Positions 9,321 through 16,489 of a DNA stretch of 64,000 bases are shown here, in pieces. The stretch comes from Archaeoglobus sp. UBA230 (GTDB lineage Archaea; Halobacteriota; Archaeoglobi; Archaeoglobales; Archaeoglobaceae). The translations under genes and the position numbers were made by a program. Below the pieces are notes generated by a model that was not told where the DNA came from, searched no databases, and saw only the letters and a program-made list of their open reading frames with translations. The first letter of the stretch is position 1. The number at the start of each line of letters is the position of its first letter. Location of the stretch: assembly GCA_002507545.1 (NCBI GenBank), contig DAVR01000004.1, positions 1-64,000 of the forward strand, read 5' to 3'.

Positions 9321-9701
9321 ATGAGCCAGTCGTGTGAACCCCATCTCAAATGTGTATTAAAGTGTGCCCTCGACATTTCGTGCCTCGACATGGACATTTA
9401 TCTACTTTTGCTTAAAAATCCCGGGAATGATGTTGAATTTGTTGCTGAATCACTCAAAAAAGATGAAAGCACAGTTTACAAGTCGCTTCGAAATTTAATG
9501 GACAAAGGGCTTGTCAAGAGAGAATACAGAATTCTGAAGAGTGGGGGGTATAAATATCTATACTATCCAGTTGAGTTTGAAGAATTCAAGAGGATAGCCA
9601 GAAAATCCATTGACGAGTGGTTCAAAAACTTCGAATCTATGCTGAAATCATTTGAAGAGCTTGAAAAGGAGGAACTAATTGACGTTGCTGTCATGCAGTA
9701 A
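9321..9701 (+). CDS. Small TrmB-like winged-helix regulator with N-terminal cysteines
   Basis: This 126-aa protein has an N-terminal winged helix of the TrmB/MarR kind (DVEFVAESLKKDESTVYKSL, then LMDKGLVKREYR) and a C-terminal helical segment likely to dimerise. Four cysteines precede or enter the first helix (C5, C11, C15, C21), which could bind a metal or sense redox state or NO. The ATG follows a GGTGAT Shine-Dalgarno. It sits 37 bp after the histidine-rich membrane protein in the same direction, so it may regulate that operon (inference). It is the last host gene before the element scar. Confidence 0.7.
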   Translation: MSQSCEPHLKCVLKCALDISCLDMDIYLLLLKNPGNDVEFVAESLKKDESTVYKSLRNLMDKGLVKREYRILKSGGYKYLYYPVEFEEFKRIARKSIDEWFKNFESMLKSFEELEKEELIDVAVMQ

Positions 9702-9705
9702 TCTG

Positions 9706-9753
9706 CTATCCAAAATCTGACATCATCCGTTTTTCATTCTCTTCTCCTGGCAT
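9706..9753 (-). pseudogene. Relic: truncated copy of the element's zinc-ribbon gene start
   Basis: Read leftwards from 9753 this encodes MPGEENEKRMMSDFG then stop. The first roughly 30 bases and the upstream sequence through CATAAATTAG are almost identical to the start of the element gene at 19419 (MPGEENGK...), with one base missing. It lies outside the left repeat, preceded by the same promoter motif. It is a fragment of a second, related element. Confidence 0.7.
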
Positions 9754-9767
9754 AAATTAGTAGGGTA

Positions 9768-9817
9768 GGAGAATATAAATGGATAGTGAGGATTCATTAT
9801 GAAGCAAAGTTGGTTTG
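9768..9817 (-). promoter_or_regulatory. Fourth copy of the element promoter/operator motif, in the relic
   Basis: On the minus strand the order is GCTTCATAATGAATCC, TCACTATCC, then TATA-like ATTTATATTC (9771-9780). It matches the copies at 16141-16187 and 19441-19486. It now drives at most the 15-codon truncated relic gene. Confidence 0.65.
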
Positions 9818-9818
9818 G

Positions 9819-9970
9819 AGTTCAATATTCGATTACCTCAAAACCCTTCAATTCTGCCGAAATATCTGTCCCTCGTTACCAGAATCGCATCGTTCTCGAT
9901 TGCTATATCCAGCAGCTCTTTTGATCTGTGCAAAAAATCAGAAACAACAGGTTCTGCAACTAAAATCTTC
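9819..9970 (-). pseudogene. Relic: C-terminal fragment of a PIN-domain (VapC-like) gene
   Basis: Read leftwards, the open frame gives LLDIAIENDAILVTRD then RYFGRIEGF and a stop. This is the typical end of a PIN-domain toxin (compare IKGLEVVNY in the element VapC). One extra T just before the stop breaks the frame; removing it would continue the ending as EVIEY. The fragment runs to the left direct repeat and its 5' part is missing. The order PIN gene, shared promoter, MPGEEN gene is the same as at 19925-19400 inside the element. Confidence 0.6.
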
Positions 9971-10033
9971 CAAACCCCAGAAAAGGCAAGCCGCCGGCGG
10001 GATTTGAACCCGCGACCTGGTGATTACGAATCA
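9971..10033. repeat. Left direct repeat (attL) of the integrated element
   Basis: 63 bp identical to 25531-25593. It contains the 3' part of the tRNA-Thr gene (from the anticodon loop to the acceptor end, minus strand) plus 20 bp beyond the tRNA end (CAAACCCCAGAAAAGGCAAG). Identity stops at 10034, where the left copy reads TTA and the right copy continues as tRNA. The repeat lies inside the reassembled integrase reading frame. Confidence 0.93.
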
Positions 10034-11149
10034 TTAAGAGCTGTAATCGAAAATCAAAGCGATTACAAAAAAGATGGACATAAATATATATTTACAGAGA
10101 AAGAAATTTATGAATTCATCAAGAATGCCAAGAGTCACACAGCTGAGGAAACAGTCAGGGGGATAAAAAACAAGGTTGCACAGTTCTTGAGGGATTTTGG
10201 ACACAACGTAAAAGTGAAGGTCGGGAAAAGAAAAACTATTGAGAGTATATATGCTGAAATCGACTACGATTCAATAATACAGTTCAACCAGTACGTAAAC
10301 ACCCTTACATCCTCAACGCCGCTGAGATATGTAAAAGATTTCCTAAACTACTGGGCCAACAAGTGGACTGACCCGATTTTGAAGGGATGGGCCGATAGTT
10401 TAAGCTATAGAAGTCCTAAGATAAAGAGGACCTTTGCAGAAGAAGGAGAGAAAGCTGCAATAAGCTGGAAAGACATCGAAGAAGACTTGAAGATATATTA
10501 TGATGCAATTCTGAATGTCAATAGCAAAAACACTGCTAAGAAATATTTCAGAAACCTCGTGACGATACTGTACGGTATAACGACTGGTAAAAGGCCAAGG
10601 GAAATAGACAGAACGAAATCCGCATGGATCGAGAAGGGAATGGAAGTGGGGTATTATATCATTCCAGCTAAAGCCACAAAAACAAAGGCAGAGAGACCCA
10701 TACCGATCCATCCCAAGATTAAACCATTTCTCGAACTTTTGATTGAGCTTTATCCTGAAAAACCCTTCAGTGAAACCAGTTACAGGAAAATAAAAACTGA
10801 AATTAACGCAAAGGTAAGGATGAATCAGTTGAGGAACTTTGCGACCAAATACTGGACGGATTACGGCATTGATGACCTGAGGAGAATTGCAATAATGGGC
10901 CATGACGAAGCTGAGCTTAAAAAGGCGATTGAAGAATCAAGGAGATTAAAAGAGGTTCTCGAAAGTCTTGGAATCGAAGTAAAAGCTGGCAGAAAGAAGG
11001 CTTTGAATGTCTCGGAAATATATAGAAAGTACACTCCTGATGAACTCATAGGTCATTACATGGAAACGGTTGGCAGAAATTTTAACCCAATCCCAGAATG
11101 GCTCGATTTTGAAAAAATAGCTAAGATTTTAACTTGTTGTTGCTGCTAA
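10034..11149 (+). CDS. int: Integrase C-terminal part (intC), SSV-type tyrosine recombinase
   Basis: This 371-residue catalytic part continues in frame from the left repeat. Circularisation joins it to 25312-25593 to give a 465-aa enzyme. Tyrosine-recombinase features are a first Arg region TGKRPREI, a Lys-bearing strand KATKTKAERPIPIHPK, a box II-like QLRNFATKYW and IMGHDE, and a C-terminal candidate nucleophile in LIGHYMETVG. The canonical HxxR is not obvious, as is common in archaeal integrases. It would catalyse recombination between attP and the tRNA-Thr gene. Splitting on integration inactivates the gene and stabilises the provirus. The protein oddly ends in four consecutive cysteines. 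Confidence 0.88.
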   Translation, partial: LRAVIENQSDYKKDGHKYIFTEKEIYEFIKNAKSHTAEETVRGIKNKVAQFLRDFGHNVKVKVGKRKTIESIYAEIDYDSIIQFNQYVNTLTSSTPLRYVKDFLNYWANKWTDPILKGWADSLSYRSPKIKRTFAEEGEKAAISWKDIEEDLKIYYDAILNVNSKNTAKKYFRNLVTILYGITTGKRPREIDRTKSAWIEKGMEVGYYIIPAKATKTKAERPIPIHPKIKPFLELLIELYPEKPFSETSYRKIKTEINAKVRMNQLRNFATKYWTDYGIDDLRRIAIMGHDEAELKKAIEESRRLKEVLESLGIEVKAGRKKALNVSEIYRKYTPDELIGHYMETVGRNFNPIPEWLDFEKIAKILTCCCC

Positions 11150-11152
11150 GTC

Positions 11153-11170
11153 CCCTTGCGTAAGCAAGGG
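11153..11170. terminator. Perfect hairpin between convergent int and late genes
   Basis: CCCTTGC, loop GTAA, GCAAGGG: a 7-bp perfect stem with a 4-nt loop located 4 bp after the integrase stop and 26 bp before the last codon of the leftward late operon. It is suited to act as a bidirectional terminator or as a 3'-end stabilising structure. Confidence 0.5.
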
Positions 11171-11195
11171 TAGTTCACACAGTAAAAAAGAAAAA

Positions 11196-11612
11196 TCAGC
11201 TAAAAACCATCTTGATAGACCAGCGAGCACCTCCTTCTGTTGGGATTGTTGTTTTATAGCAAACTTTCAATGTCTCAAAATAAACCCCGTCCTTGAACTG
11301 GATAAATCCTGTGTCCTGTTCTCCTTCGCTGCCGAAGAAGGCAAATGGTTCTCCATTTCTGTAGATCACTGCATAACCACTTCCTACCCTATATTCAAGA
11401 AACATTAATTTCTTGTTAACCACGATCTCTTTCTCGTAATCCCATTCTTTTCCCTCGGAAGGCTCTGTTCCGAGCAGGTATTCCTCAAGCTTATCTGGAA
11501 ACTCCAGAAACAGGTCTTCGTCTCCCTGCAGCTTGTAGCTTATTTCTTTCAGCAGCTGTTTTTCTTCGTAAATCTCCTGAAACAATCTTTCAATCAGCTC
11601 TTCGTCCACCAT
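11196..11612 (-). CDS. Hypothetical virion-type protein, last gene of the late operon
   Basis: This 138-aa protein (from ATG 11612, preceded by AGGTGG; a GTG at 11621 is also in frame) has an acidic helical N-terminal half and a beta-rich C-terminal half (YAVIYRNGEPFAFFG, FIQFKDGVYFETLKV). The architecture fits a small capsid-associated or spike protein, but I do not recognise a family. It is the promoter-distal gene of the leftward structural operon and overlaps the preceding small membrane-protein gene. Confidence 0.6.
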   Translation of the reverse strand: MVDEELIERLFQEIYEEKQLLKEISYKLQGDEDLFLEFPDKLEEYLLGTEPSEGKEWDYEKEIVVNKKLMFLEYRVGSGYAVIYRNGEPFAFFGSEGEQDTGFIQFKDGVYFETLKVCYKTTIPTEGGARWSIKMVFS

Positions 11613-11799
11613 TATTACCACCTTTTCTTTTTTCGTAAATCAGGTAAAGCAGGAGCAGAATGAGCAGGAGTAAAAGCAACAGGTTAAGCCACCTGCATTT
11701 TTCAAGCTCCTCCGCAAGATGTGGACACTGTTCAGCCTCCTCTTCAAGATGCGGATATTCCTCCCCAAGCAATCCCAAACCGGCTTTCACGGCTATCAT
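11590..11799 (-). CDS. Small single-pass membrane protein with leucine-rich helix
   Basis: 69 aa. The N-terminal half is acidic with a cysteine/histidine pair (EQCPHLAEELEKC), followed by an almost pure leucine/isoleucine transmembrane helix (LLLLLLLILLLLYLIY) and a basic tail. Start and stop overlap its neighbours. Small membrane proteins of this kind are typical of viruses with an internal lipid membrane. The CPH motif recalls CPQH in the gene at 12082. Function unknown. Confidence 0.6.
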   Translation of the reverse strand: MIAVKAGLGLLGEEYPHLEEEAEQCPHLAEELEKCRWLNLLLLLLLILLLLYLIYEKRKGGNNGGRRAD

Positions 11800-12080
11800 A
11801 TCTCATCTCTTGCATGCAACCTGCGAAGCTTCGCCATGACCTTCTCCACCCGTTTGGCCAGCCTCGGATTCCTGTTCTTGTTCCAGATTCTGACGATATT
11901 CAGGCGGCGGATGACGGTAGCATAACCGTCTTTCTTCACCATCCTCTTCGCAGCCTTCAGCAGCTTCTCATAGCTATCGAAAGCTCCATCCGGCCATACA
12001 TCGGACTTGATCTTTATCTCCCTGCAGACCAAACGTTTTCCCTTCCGCTGGCAAATCTTGGCCTTCTTGACTTGGGCCAT
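11796..12080 (-). CDS. Small highly basic protein, possible DNA-binding virion component
   Basis: 94 aa from ATG 12080, which follows GGTGG with a 5-nt spacer. Lys and Arg make up about a third of the residues, with a central conserved-looking segment YATVIRRLNIVRIWNKNRN. No family recognised. Its charge and place between structural genes suggest genome packaging or condensation (inference). The 3' end overlaps the next gene by 4 bp. Confidence 0.55.
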   Translation of the reverse strand: MAQVKKAKICQRKGKRLVCREIKIKSDVWPDGAFDSYEKLLKAAKRMVKKDGYATVIRRLNIVRIWNKNRNPRLAKRVEKVMAKLRRLHARDEI

Positions 12081-12081
12081 T

Positions 12082-12234
12082 TCAACCACCGTTGTTGTTG
12101 AAAATAAGGCGATGCTGCGGACAGGCTTTGAACTCCGCCTTGATCTGCGTCAGCTTCGTGTAGATCTTGATCAGGAGCAGGTACTGCCCGGTTATGGCCC
12201 CCAGAAGCCCGGTTATTACGGCTCCGTCCATCAT
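12082..12234 (-). CDS. Very small membrane protein with CPQH motif
   Basis: 50 aa from ATG 12234 behind GAGGAG; stop at 12082, just before the ATG of the basic protein. It has one hydrophobic helix (GAVITGLLGAITGQYLLLIK), then an amphipathic part and CPQHRL. A short linker ending NNNGG overlaps the Shine-Dalgarno of the following gene. It is one of at least five tiny membrane proteins of the structural operon. Confidence 0.55.
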   Translation of the reverse strand: MMDGAVITGLLGAITGQYLLLIKIYTKLTQIKAEFKACPQHRLIFNNNGG

Positions 12235-12632
12235 CTCCTCTTCCCCCTTAACCTTTCATAGACAAACAGACCGCCGAGCAGCAGGATGAGCAGCATGGCA
12301 ACGCCGCTAAGGGTCTGAGTAGCCTTCTTAACGTCGCTAAAGCCAAATCCTTTCCTTATTCCTTCCCCTACCTCTTTCGTACCTTCTGCAATTCCCCTCG
12401 TTGCCAGGTATGTGCCAGCCCCTATCCCACCACCAATAGCGACGGGATAGGCTGCGTACTTGGCAAGCTTTGATCTTGCAACCTTGCTGCCCATCTCTAT
12501 CGTGATTCTGCGGACCTCTCCGCCGGCATGACCGAGCTTCCTAAGCATCCCTTTGACGTCCTTGACGCCTTCAACGGCCTTAGCCTCCTTTATCGATTTA
12601 ACAGCCTCGACAAGACCGCTGTAGAGGCTCAT
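12231..12632 (-). CDS. Membrane protein of the structural operon, two transmembrane segments
   Basis: This 133-aa protein has a glycine-rich hydrophobic segment (AAYPVAIGGGIGAGTYLA, about 68-85), a second helix near the C-terminus (SGVAMLLILLLGGLFVYERL) and a basic tail. Both ends overlap their neighbours by 4 bp. Probably embedded in the virion membrane; family not recognised. Confidence 0.6.
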   Translation of the reverse strand: MSLYSGLVEAVKSIKEAKAVEGVKDVKGMLRKLGHAGGEVRRITIEMGSKVARSKLAKYAAYPVAIGGGIGAGTYLATRGIAEGTKEVGEGIRKGFGFSDVKKATQTLSGVAMLLILLLGGLFVYERLRGKRR

Positions 12633-14833
12633 ATTCCCACCTTCTTGTGCAGCTTCTTCTTCGCAAACAGATAGTAGCCTCCTGCAATTGTCAGACCGGC
12701 GAATCCGAGAACGGCAGGGAAAGCCAGGCCGTGCTTTCTCGCCTCCTTGAAAACTCCACCTACAACTGGAATGTCGTCAAGGATCCTCGTAAGGTCTTGG
12801 GCCGCATACTCGACAGGAGCAAAGAACTCACCATAAGCAGGCTCGAAGTACCTTCCTTCTCCTGCATACTGCTCGTAGCCTGCAGGATATTCTCCGTACT
12901 GGCTGTAGTACTCGTTAAGGGCATCCTGCAACTCCTTCATTATCTGGTCATAGAGTTCCTGGTAATCGTTATCATCGATGTAACCCTGGCTGTAAAGCTG
13001 ATTCAGGTAGTTCAGATAGTCCTCCAGATAAGCAATGTAGTCCTGCAGGCTGAGCATTCCCTTCTCGTACTGCCTGTTCAGCTCCTCAAGGTAGCCGTTG
13101 ACGTAGTCGTAAAGCTGGCTGATGTATTCATCATAGCTCATCATTCCTTGAACGTAGGCATTGTAGAGTTGATCCAGCATCTGCTGTAGGTAGGCAAGGT
13201 AGTAGCTGAGGTATTCGTCAACAGGCATTTGACCGTTGTTGACCATGTTCTCGTACTTCTTCAGCTTCTCCTCAAGCTGCTTGATGTACTCGAGTAACTC
13301 TTTCTCCCTTTCCTCGGCCTCTTGGAGCTGACCTTTTACTGCAGAGTACATCAAAGCAGCTCCACCAAGTCCAACCGCCGCATACGTAGTTGCCCCTTTC
13401 AATGCACCTCTCAGCTTGCTAAGCTTTCCACCCTTGCTCACAGCCTCGATCTCCCTGCTCAGCTTCGCTGATTTTCCAGCTTCTTCAAGAATGGTTCCGG
13501 CTGTCTTGATCTCTCCTTTAAGCGGCTCGGTGAACCTCGCCACTTTTGCCTCCTCGAAGGCCTCGACGCCTTTAACCGATTTGAAAGCTTCTTCAGTCTT
13601 CGTCAGTTTTGGAAGTTCAGGAGCTTTCTTGAACTTCAGAAACTTCGGCTCTGGCTTGAATCTGGGCTTGAACTCTGACAGCTTGAATTCGGGCTTGAAT
13701 CTTGGCTTGAAATGCGGTAGTTCTGGTTTCCTCAGGAACTTACCGTAGTAAGCTTCAAGCTCAATTGGAACTTTGGGTTTTATGTCTGGAACTTTGAAAT
13801 GCGGCATCTCCGGTAGCTTCAATCCCTTCTCAAATTTCAGGGCTTCAAAACCCTTAAACAAACCAGAAAACTTTCCCATCTCCTCACCACCTTTCAGAAC
13901 CTTACCAACTTCTCCAGCTTCGGAAACAATCTTTCCAGCTTTTCCGATCTCTTTGGCCATCTTTCCGGCTTCCCCGACGACCTTTGTTCCCTTAAGTGCA
14001 GCTTTCAACCCCTTGACCCCTGCATAACCCAGTCCAGCGGTAAGAACACCTGCACCAATAGCAAGAGCATCAACCCCTGCCCACAACCAGTCCTCCAAGT
14101 CAAGCTCGTTCATCCTGCCGGTCAGAACCTTGTTGGTAACGTTTGCAAGATCGAGCGGCAGAGCAACGTCTGCAGCTGCGGTTCCTGCAAAAACTCCTGC
14201 TCCAGCCCCTGCCCTAACAACATCTCCCTTCTGGAACCCCTTAACGGCTTCGGAAGCTCCAATCTCGTAAGCTTTGTTCCTTGCTTCGATGACGACATCA
14301 ATCGGGTTCTGGACTGTGAAAGGCTTTTCCTTGGTCTCCACTGGCAGCTTGACTTCCGGAATCTTAACCTTCTTTGCAGCCTGCACTAAACTAACAGGAA
14401 GCTTGATCTCCGGCAGCTTAAACGGTTTTGTTTTTGGGACTGGTTTTCTTACCTCAGGAGATTCGTAACTCCTCCTTGCCCTTTTGTTCAGATCAACCCC
14501 TGCCTTTCTCAAAGTGGAGGTTCCATGCTTCCTGTAGTATGCTCTTTTTGCTGCATCGCTTTTGTGGACTTTTGACAATCTTCGGATTCTTGTGGGAATG
14601 TGTTTTCTTGTCGGTGCGGCTTGCGGAGGTTTTCTCACCTCAGATTTGTCTGCTCTACCTCTCGGATATCCAGCAGCCTTCTGAATATCTTCCATTACTT
14701 GTCTTCCGATCTGACTCCATTTCTGCGGACTTACAGTTTCTGCTATTGCTGAAACTCCTGAACTGATAGAACCGGCTACGCTGGAAAAAGCTGAGCTAAC
14801 TGCTGAGCCTACAGAGCTGAGCCAGTCGAACAT
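12629..14833 (-). CDS. Large structural-type protein with SHOCT-like tandem repeats and C-terminal membrane anchor
   Basis: This 734-aa protein is the largest product of the element. The N-terminal 50 residues are Ser/Ala-rich and amphipathic. A basic segment follows, then hydrophobic Ala/Gly-rich stretches (about 205-275), then a Pro/Lys/Phe-rich low-complexity region with repeats of the KPRFKPE kind. A coiled coil (about 515-535) leads into four tandem tyrosine-rich repeats of about 28 residues, each of the form LY-x-GxMSxDEYxxxL, resembling the SHOCT motif. A single transmembrane helix lies near the C-terminus (FPAVLGFAGLTIAGGYYLFA) with a basic end. It directly follows the capsid gene in the operon, so a vertex, membrane-capsid bridge or host-attachment role is plausible. 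No homologue recognised. Confidence 0.7.
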   Translation of the reverse strand: MFDWLSSVGSAVSSAFSSVAGSISSGVSAIAETVSPQKWSQIGRQVMEDIQKAAGYPRGRADKSEVRKPPQAAPTRKHIPTRIRRLSKVHKSDAAKRAYYRKHGTSTLRKAGVDLNKRARRSYESPEVRKPVPKTKPFKLPEIKLPVSLVQAAKKVKIPEVKLPVETKEKPFTVQNPIDVVIEARNKAYEIGASEAVKGFQKGDVVRAGAGAGVFAGTAAADVALPLDLANVTNKVLTGRMNELDLEDWLWAGVDALAIGAGVLTAGLGYAGVKGLKAALKGTKVVGEAGKMAKEIGKAGKIVSEAGEVGKVLKGGEEMGKFSGLFKGFEALKFEKGLKLPEMPHFKVPDIKPKVPIELEAYYGKFLRKPELPHFKPRFKPEFKLSEFKPRFKPEPKFLKFKKAPELPKLTKTEEAFKSVKGVEAFEEAKVARFTEPLKGEIKTAGTILEEAGKSAKLSREIEAVSKGGKLSKLRGALKGATTYAAVGLGGAALMYSAVKGQLQEAEEREKELLEYIKQLEEKLKKYENMVNNGQMPVDEYLSYYLAYLQQMLDQLYNAYVQGMMSYDEYISQLYDYVNGYLEELNRQYEKGMLSLQDYIAYLEDYLNYLNQLYSQGYIDDNDYQELYDQIMKELQDALNEYYSQYGEYPAGYEQYAGEGRYFEPAYGEFFAPVEYAAQDLTRILDDIPVVGGVFKEARKHGLAFPAVLGFAGLTIAGGYYLFAKKKLHKKVGI

Positions 14834-14851
14834 AGCTCTGAAAAATAAAAA

Positions 14852-15853
14852 TTAGGTGGCCTCTACCAATGCCCTTTCCACAGCGTCGAACGTCTTGGTG
14901 TTCACGACATACTCGACGCTGATGTAGCGGACTTTTCCTCCGCTGGAACTCTTTATTGCAAGCTGATAGTCACCTTTGTTGAACTTCCAGGCTCTGATCC
15001 CGTAAACGTCGTTGGTTATCTCTGCCCCATAGTCTATTATCACAACGCCGCTTACTGTAGAGATTGGTCGGTAGGTTTTCATGTTCAGGTCAGCAAGCGT
15101 TTCGAAGTCGCAGGTGTAAAGCTCCCTTCTGTCAGGTGTAGTAACCACTATGCCGATTTTGTCCGGCGTAACCCCTCCAAGAGTATCGCTGTTATCATAC
15201 ACCTGAATGACTGCCCTTCTCAGCAAAGTTCCAGTTGGCAAATCCAAGAATTCTCTTAGTTCCTCCGATGCATCGAAAGACTTGGTTATGGCCACAACCT
15301 TAGGTTCAGCAGCATATTCGAGGTTAGCTCCATAGTTGTTGACAAACTCCTGTGGAGTCATCACGTTCTCTTCCAGCGTAATTGTGACTTCAACAGAGTC
15401 AAGGGTAACGTCTGTGTAAACCGAGGTCTCGAAATCCATCGAAAGTTCGAGGCTGTTCTTTGCAACCGCCAAAATATCGCCTTGATCAAGAACGAGCACG
15501 AAGGTAACATTTTCTGAAGCTCCTGTAGCAATTGTCTTGCTCATCCCTGGGTAAAGCATGTTCTGGAAGTTCTCCATTTCGTAAAGCATCCCCATGTAGT
15601 CGTAGTAATTCATAATTCCAACGTCAAGGCCGTTAAGCGCATAGTGAACTGTATTTCCATCACTGACAACCCTTATTTCGCTAATAGCCTTAAGAATGTC
15701 TTGGTATGGAACATTTACCGAAGATGCTCCTCCATTTGTCAAAGTCATTGCCACCTTAAGAATTATCTTGTCTATAACTGCATCTCTCGGCAGGTTCACC
15801 TTCTTGCTGTTCAGGGTTATTTTCTCGGCAAGAGTTCTCTTTTTGGAGTACAT
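14852..15853 (-). CDS. Candidate major capsid protein, double-jelly-roll type
   Basis: 333 aa from ATG 15853, which follows GAGGTG with a 6-nt spacer (in-frame ATG/GTG codons lie just upstream). The length, near-complete beta-strand character and absence of signal or membrane segments fit double-jelly-roll capsid proteins such as that of STIV (about 345 aa). The N-terminal half shows the jelly-roll pattern of alternating strands (VIDKIILKVAMTLTNGG, ISEIRVVSDGNTVHYAL) and the C-terminal half repeats it (LRRAVIQVYDNSD, VSGVVIIDYGAEI, VRYISVEYVV). The packaging ATPase and tiny membrane proteins nearby support the assignment. It was made by pattern and context, not by a database search. Confidence 0.75.
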   Translation of the reverse strand: MYSKKRTLAEKITLNSKKVNLPRDAVIDKIILKVAMTLTNGGASSVNVPYQDILKAISEIRVVSDGNTVHYALNGLDVGIMNYYDYMGMLYEMENFQNMLYPGMSKTIATGASENVTFVLVLDQGDILAVAKNSLELSMDFETSVYTDVTLDSVEVTITLEENVMTPQEFVNNYGANLEYAAEPKVVAITKSFDASEELREFLDLPTGTLLRRAVIQVYDNSDTLGGVTPDKIGIVVTTPDRRELYTCDFETLADLNMKTYRPISTVSGVVIIDYGAEITNDVYGIRAWKFNKGDYQLAIKSSSGGKVRYISVEYVVNTKTFDAVERALVEAT

Positions 15854-15863
15854 GGCCATCACC

Positions 15864-15986
15864 TCACAGCTTAAGCAGTTTCTTCACCTTGCCAGTGATG
15901 TCAAATGCCCCTTCGATGAAGACGCCTATAGCGACGGGCACGACAACGCTGATCGCTTTCTTAATCCCCTTCTCCACGTCTATCAT
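15864..15986 (-). CDS. Tiny membrane protein of the capsid operon
   Basis: 40 aa; ATG at 15986 follows AGGAGGG with suitable spacing. It is one hydrophobic helix (AISVVVPVAIGVFIEGA) between lysine-rich ends. It lies directly upstream of the capsid gene. Likely a virion membrane protein; family unknown. Confidence 0.55.
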   Translation of the reverse strand: MIDVEKGIKKAISVVVPVAIGVFIEGAFDITGKVKKLLKL

Positions 15987-15999
15987 CCTTCATCCCTCC

Positions 16000-16110
16000 T
16001 CAATTCTTCTCAGGGTTCCATAGTGCTCCAAGAGTTCTGAACGCTGCAACTGCAGCCGCAGCCCAGAAGGGGCTGCATCCTATCAGCCCGACAACTACTG
16101 CCCAGTCCAT
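16000..16110 (-). CDS. Tiny hydrophobic protein, first gene of the capsid operon
   Basis: 36 aa; ATG at 16110 follows GGTGG with a 4-nt spacer. It is nearly all hydrophobic (VVVGLIGCSPFWAAAVAAVA) with a short polar tail. A TATA box lies about 36 bp upstream within the shared element promoter, so this gene opens the transcription unit that runs left to 11196. Confidence 0.5.
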   Translation of the reverse strand: MDWAVVVGLIGCSPFWAAAAVAAFRTLGALWNPEKN

Positions 16111-16140
16111 ACTACCACCCAAAAGAGAAAATAGGTCAGG

Positions 16141-16187
16141 AGTTTATAAATGGGTAGTGAGGATTCATTATGAGGCAAGCCGGTTTT
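16141..16187 (-). promoter_or_regulatory. Element promoter with shared operator, capsid operon
   Basis: On the minus strand the order is GGCTTGCCTCATAATGAATC, CTCACTACCC, then TATA box ATTTATAAAC. Near-identical blocks occur at 9768-9817, 19441-19486 and, shorter, at 25268-25294. The conserved part lies upstream of and over the BRE position, where an archaeal activator or repressor would act. Confidence 0.7.
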
Positions 16188-16300
16188 TTGATGTTTCGGT
16201 GTTACTGACTCCTGCAGGATTCCTCATAGGTCCTGGAATCAAAAGCCGAGAAGAATTTTTATCGCTGCTTCAAATCTTACGATTGGTAAAATCGGTAATA

Positions 16301-16459
16301 TCAATTCTTATTGCGAAAGTAGAACTCAATTAGAAATCGGATCACCTTATCGTAGCTGAGCCTCTCGTCTGCAGGACCTTTGATGTCTTCAGCGATTTGA
16401 TCAAGTTTCTTCCTGGTCAGGTTGCGGACGGAAATCTGGCTCCAGCCTTTAACAGGCAC
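16301..16459 (-). CDS. Small ribbon-helix-helix-like protein
   Basis: 52 aa beginning with GTG at 16459. The upstream TATA-like sequence CTTATAAATTTT lies about 25 bp away, so the mRNA is probably leaderless. The pattern of a short strand (SQISVRNLT) followed by two helices (RKKLDQIAEDI and SYDKVIRFLIEFYF) fits a ribbon-helix-helix DNA-binding fold. It may regulate the late promoters that flank it (inference). The roughly 190 bp between its stop and the capsid-operon start holds only the promoter motif and a short GC-richer stretch. Confidence 0.5.
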   Translation of the reverse strand: MPVKGWSQISVRNLTRKKLDQIAEDIKGPADERLSYDKVIRFLIEFYFRNKN

Positions 16460-16489
16460 AATAAAATTCGGTTTGAAAATTTATAAGAG

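Noticed and set aside
9815-10033. In-frame upstream extension of the integrase C-terminal part with its own ATG at 9815
   Set aside because: The segment left of the repeat is the antisense of a PIN-toxin relic, not integrase. The natural N-terminus is at 25312-25593, which joins in frame at the repeat and carries a promoter.
12647-14766. Plus-strand frames opposite the 734-aa structural protein
   Set aside because: They arise from the biased codons of a low-complexity gene. The minus-strand gene has overlapping starts and stops with its neighbours, membrane anchor and repeats.
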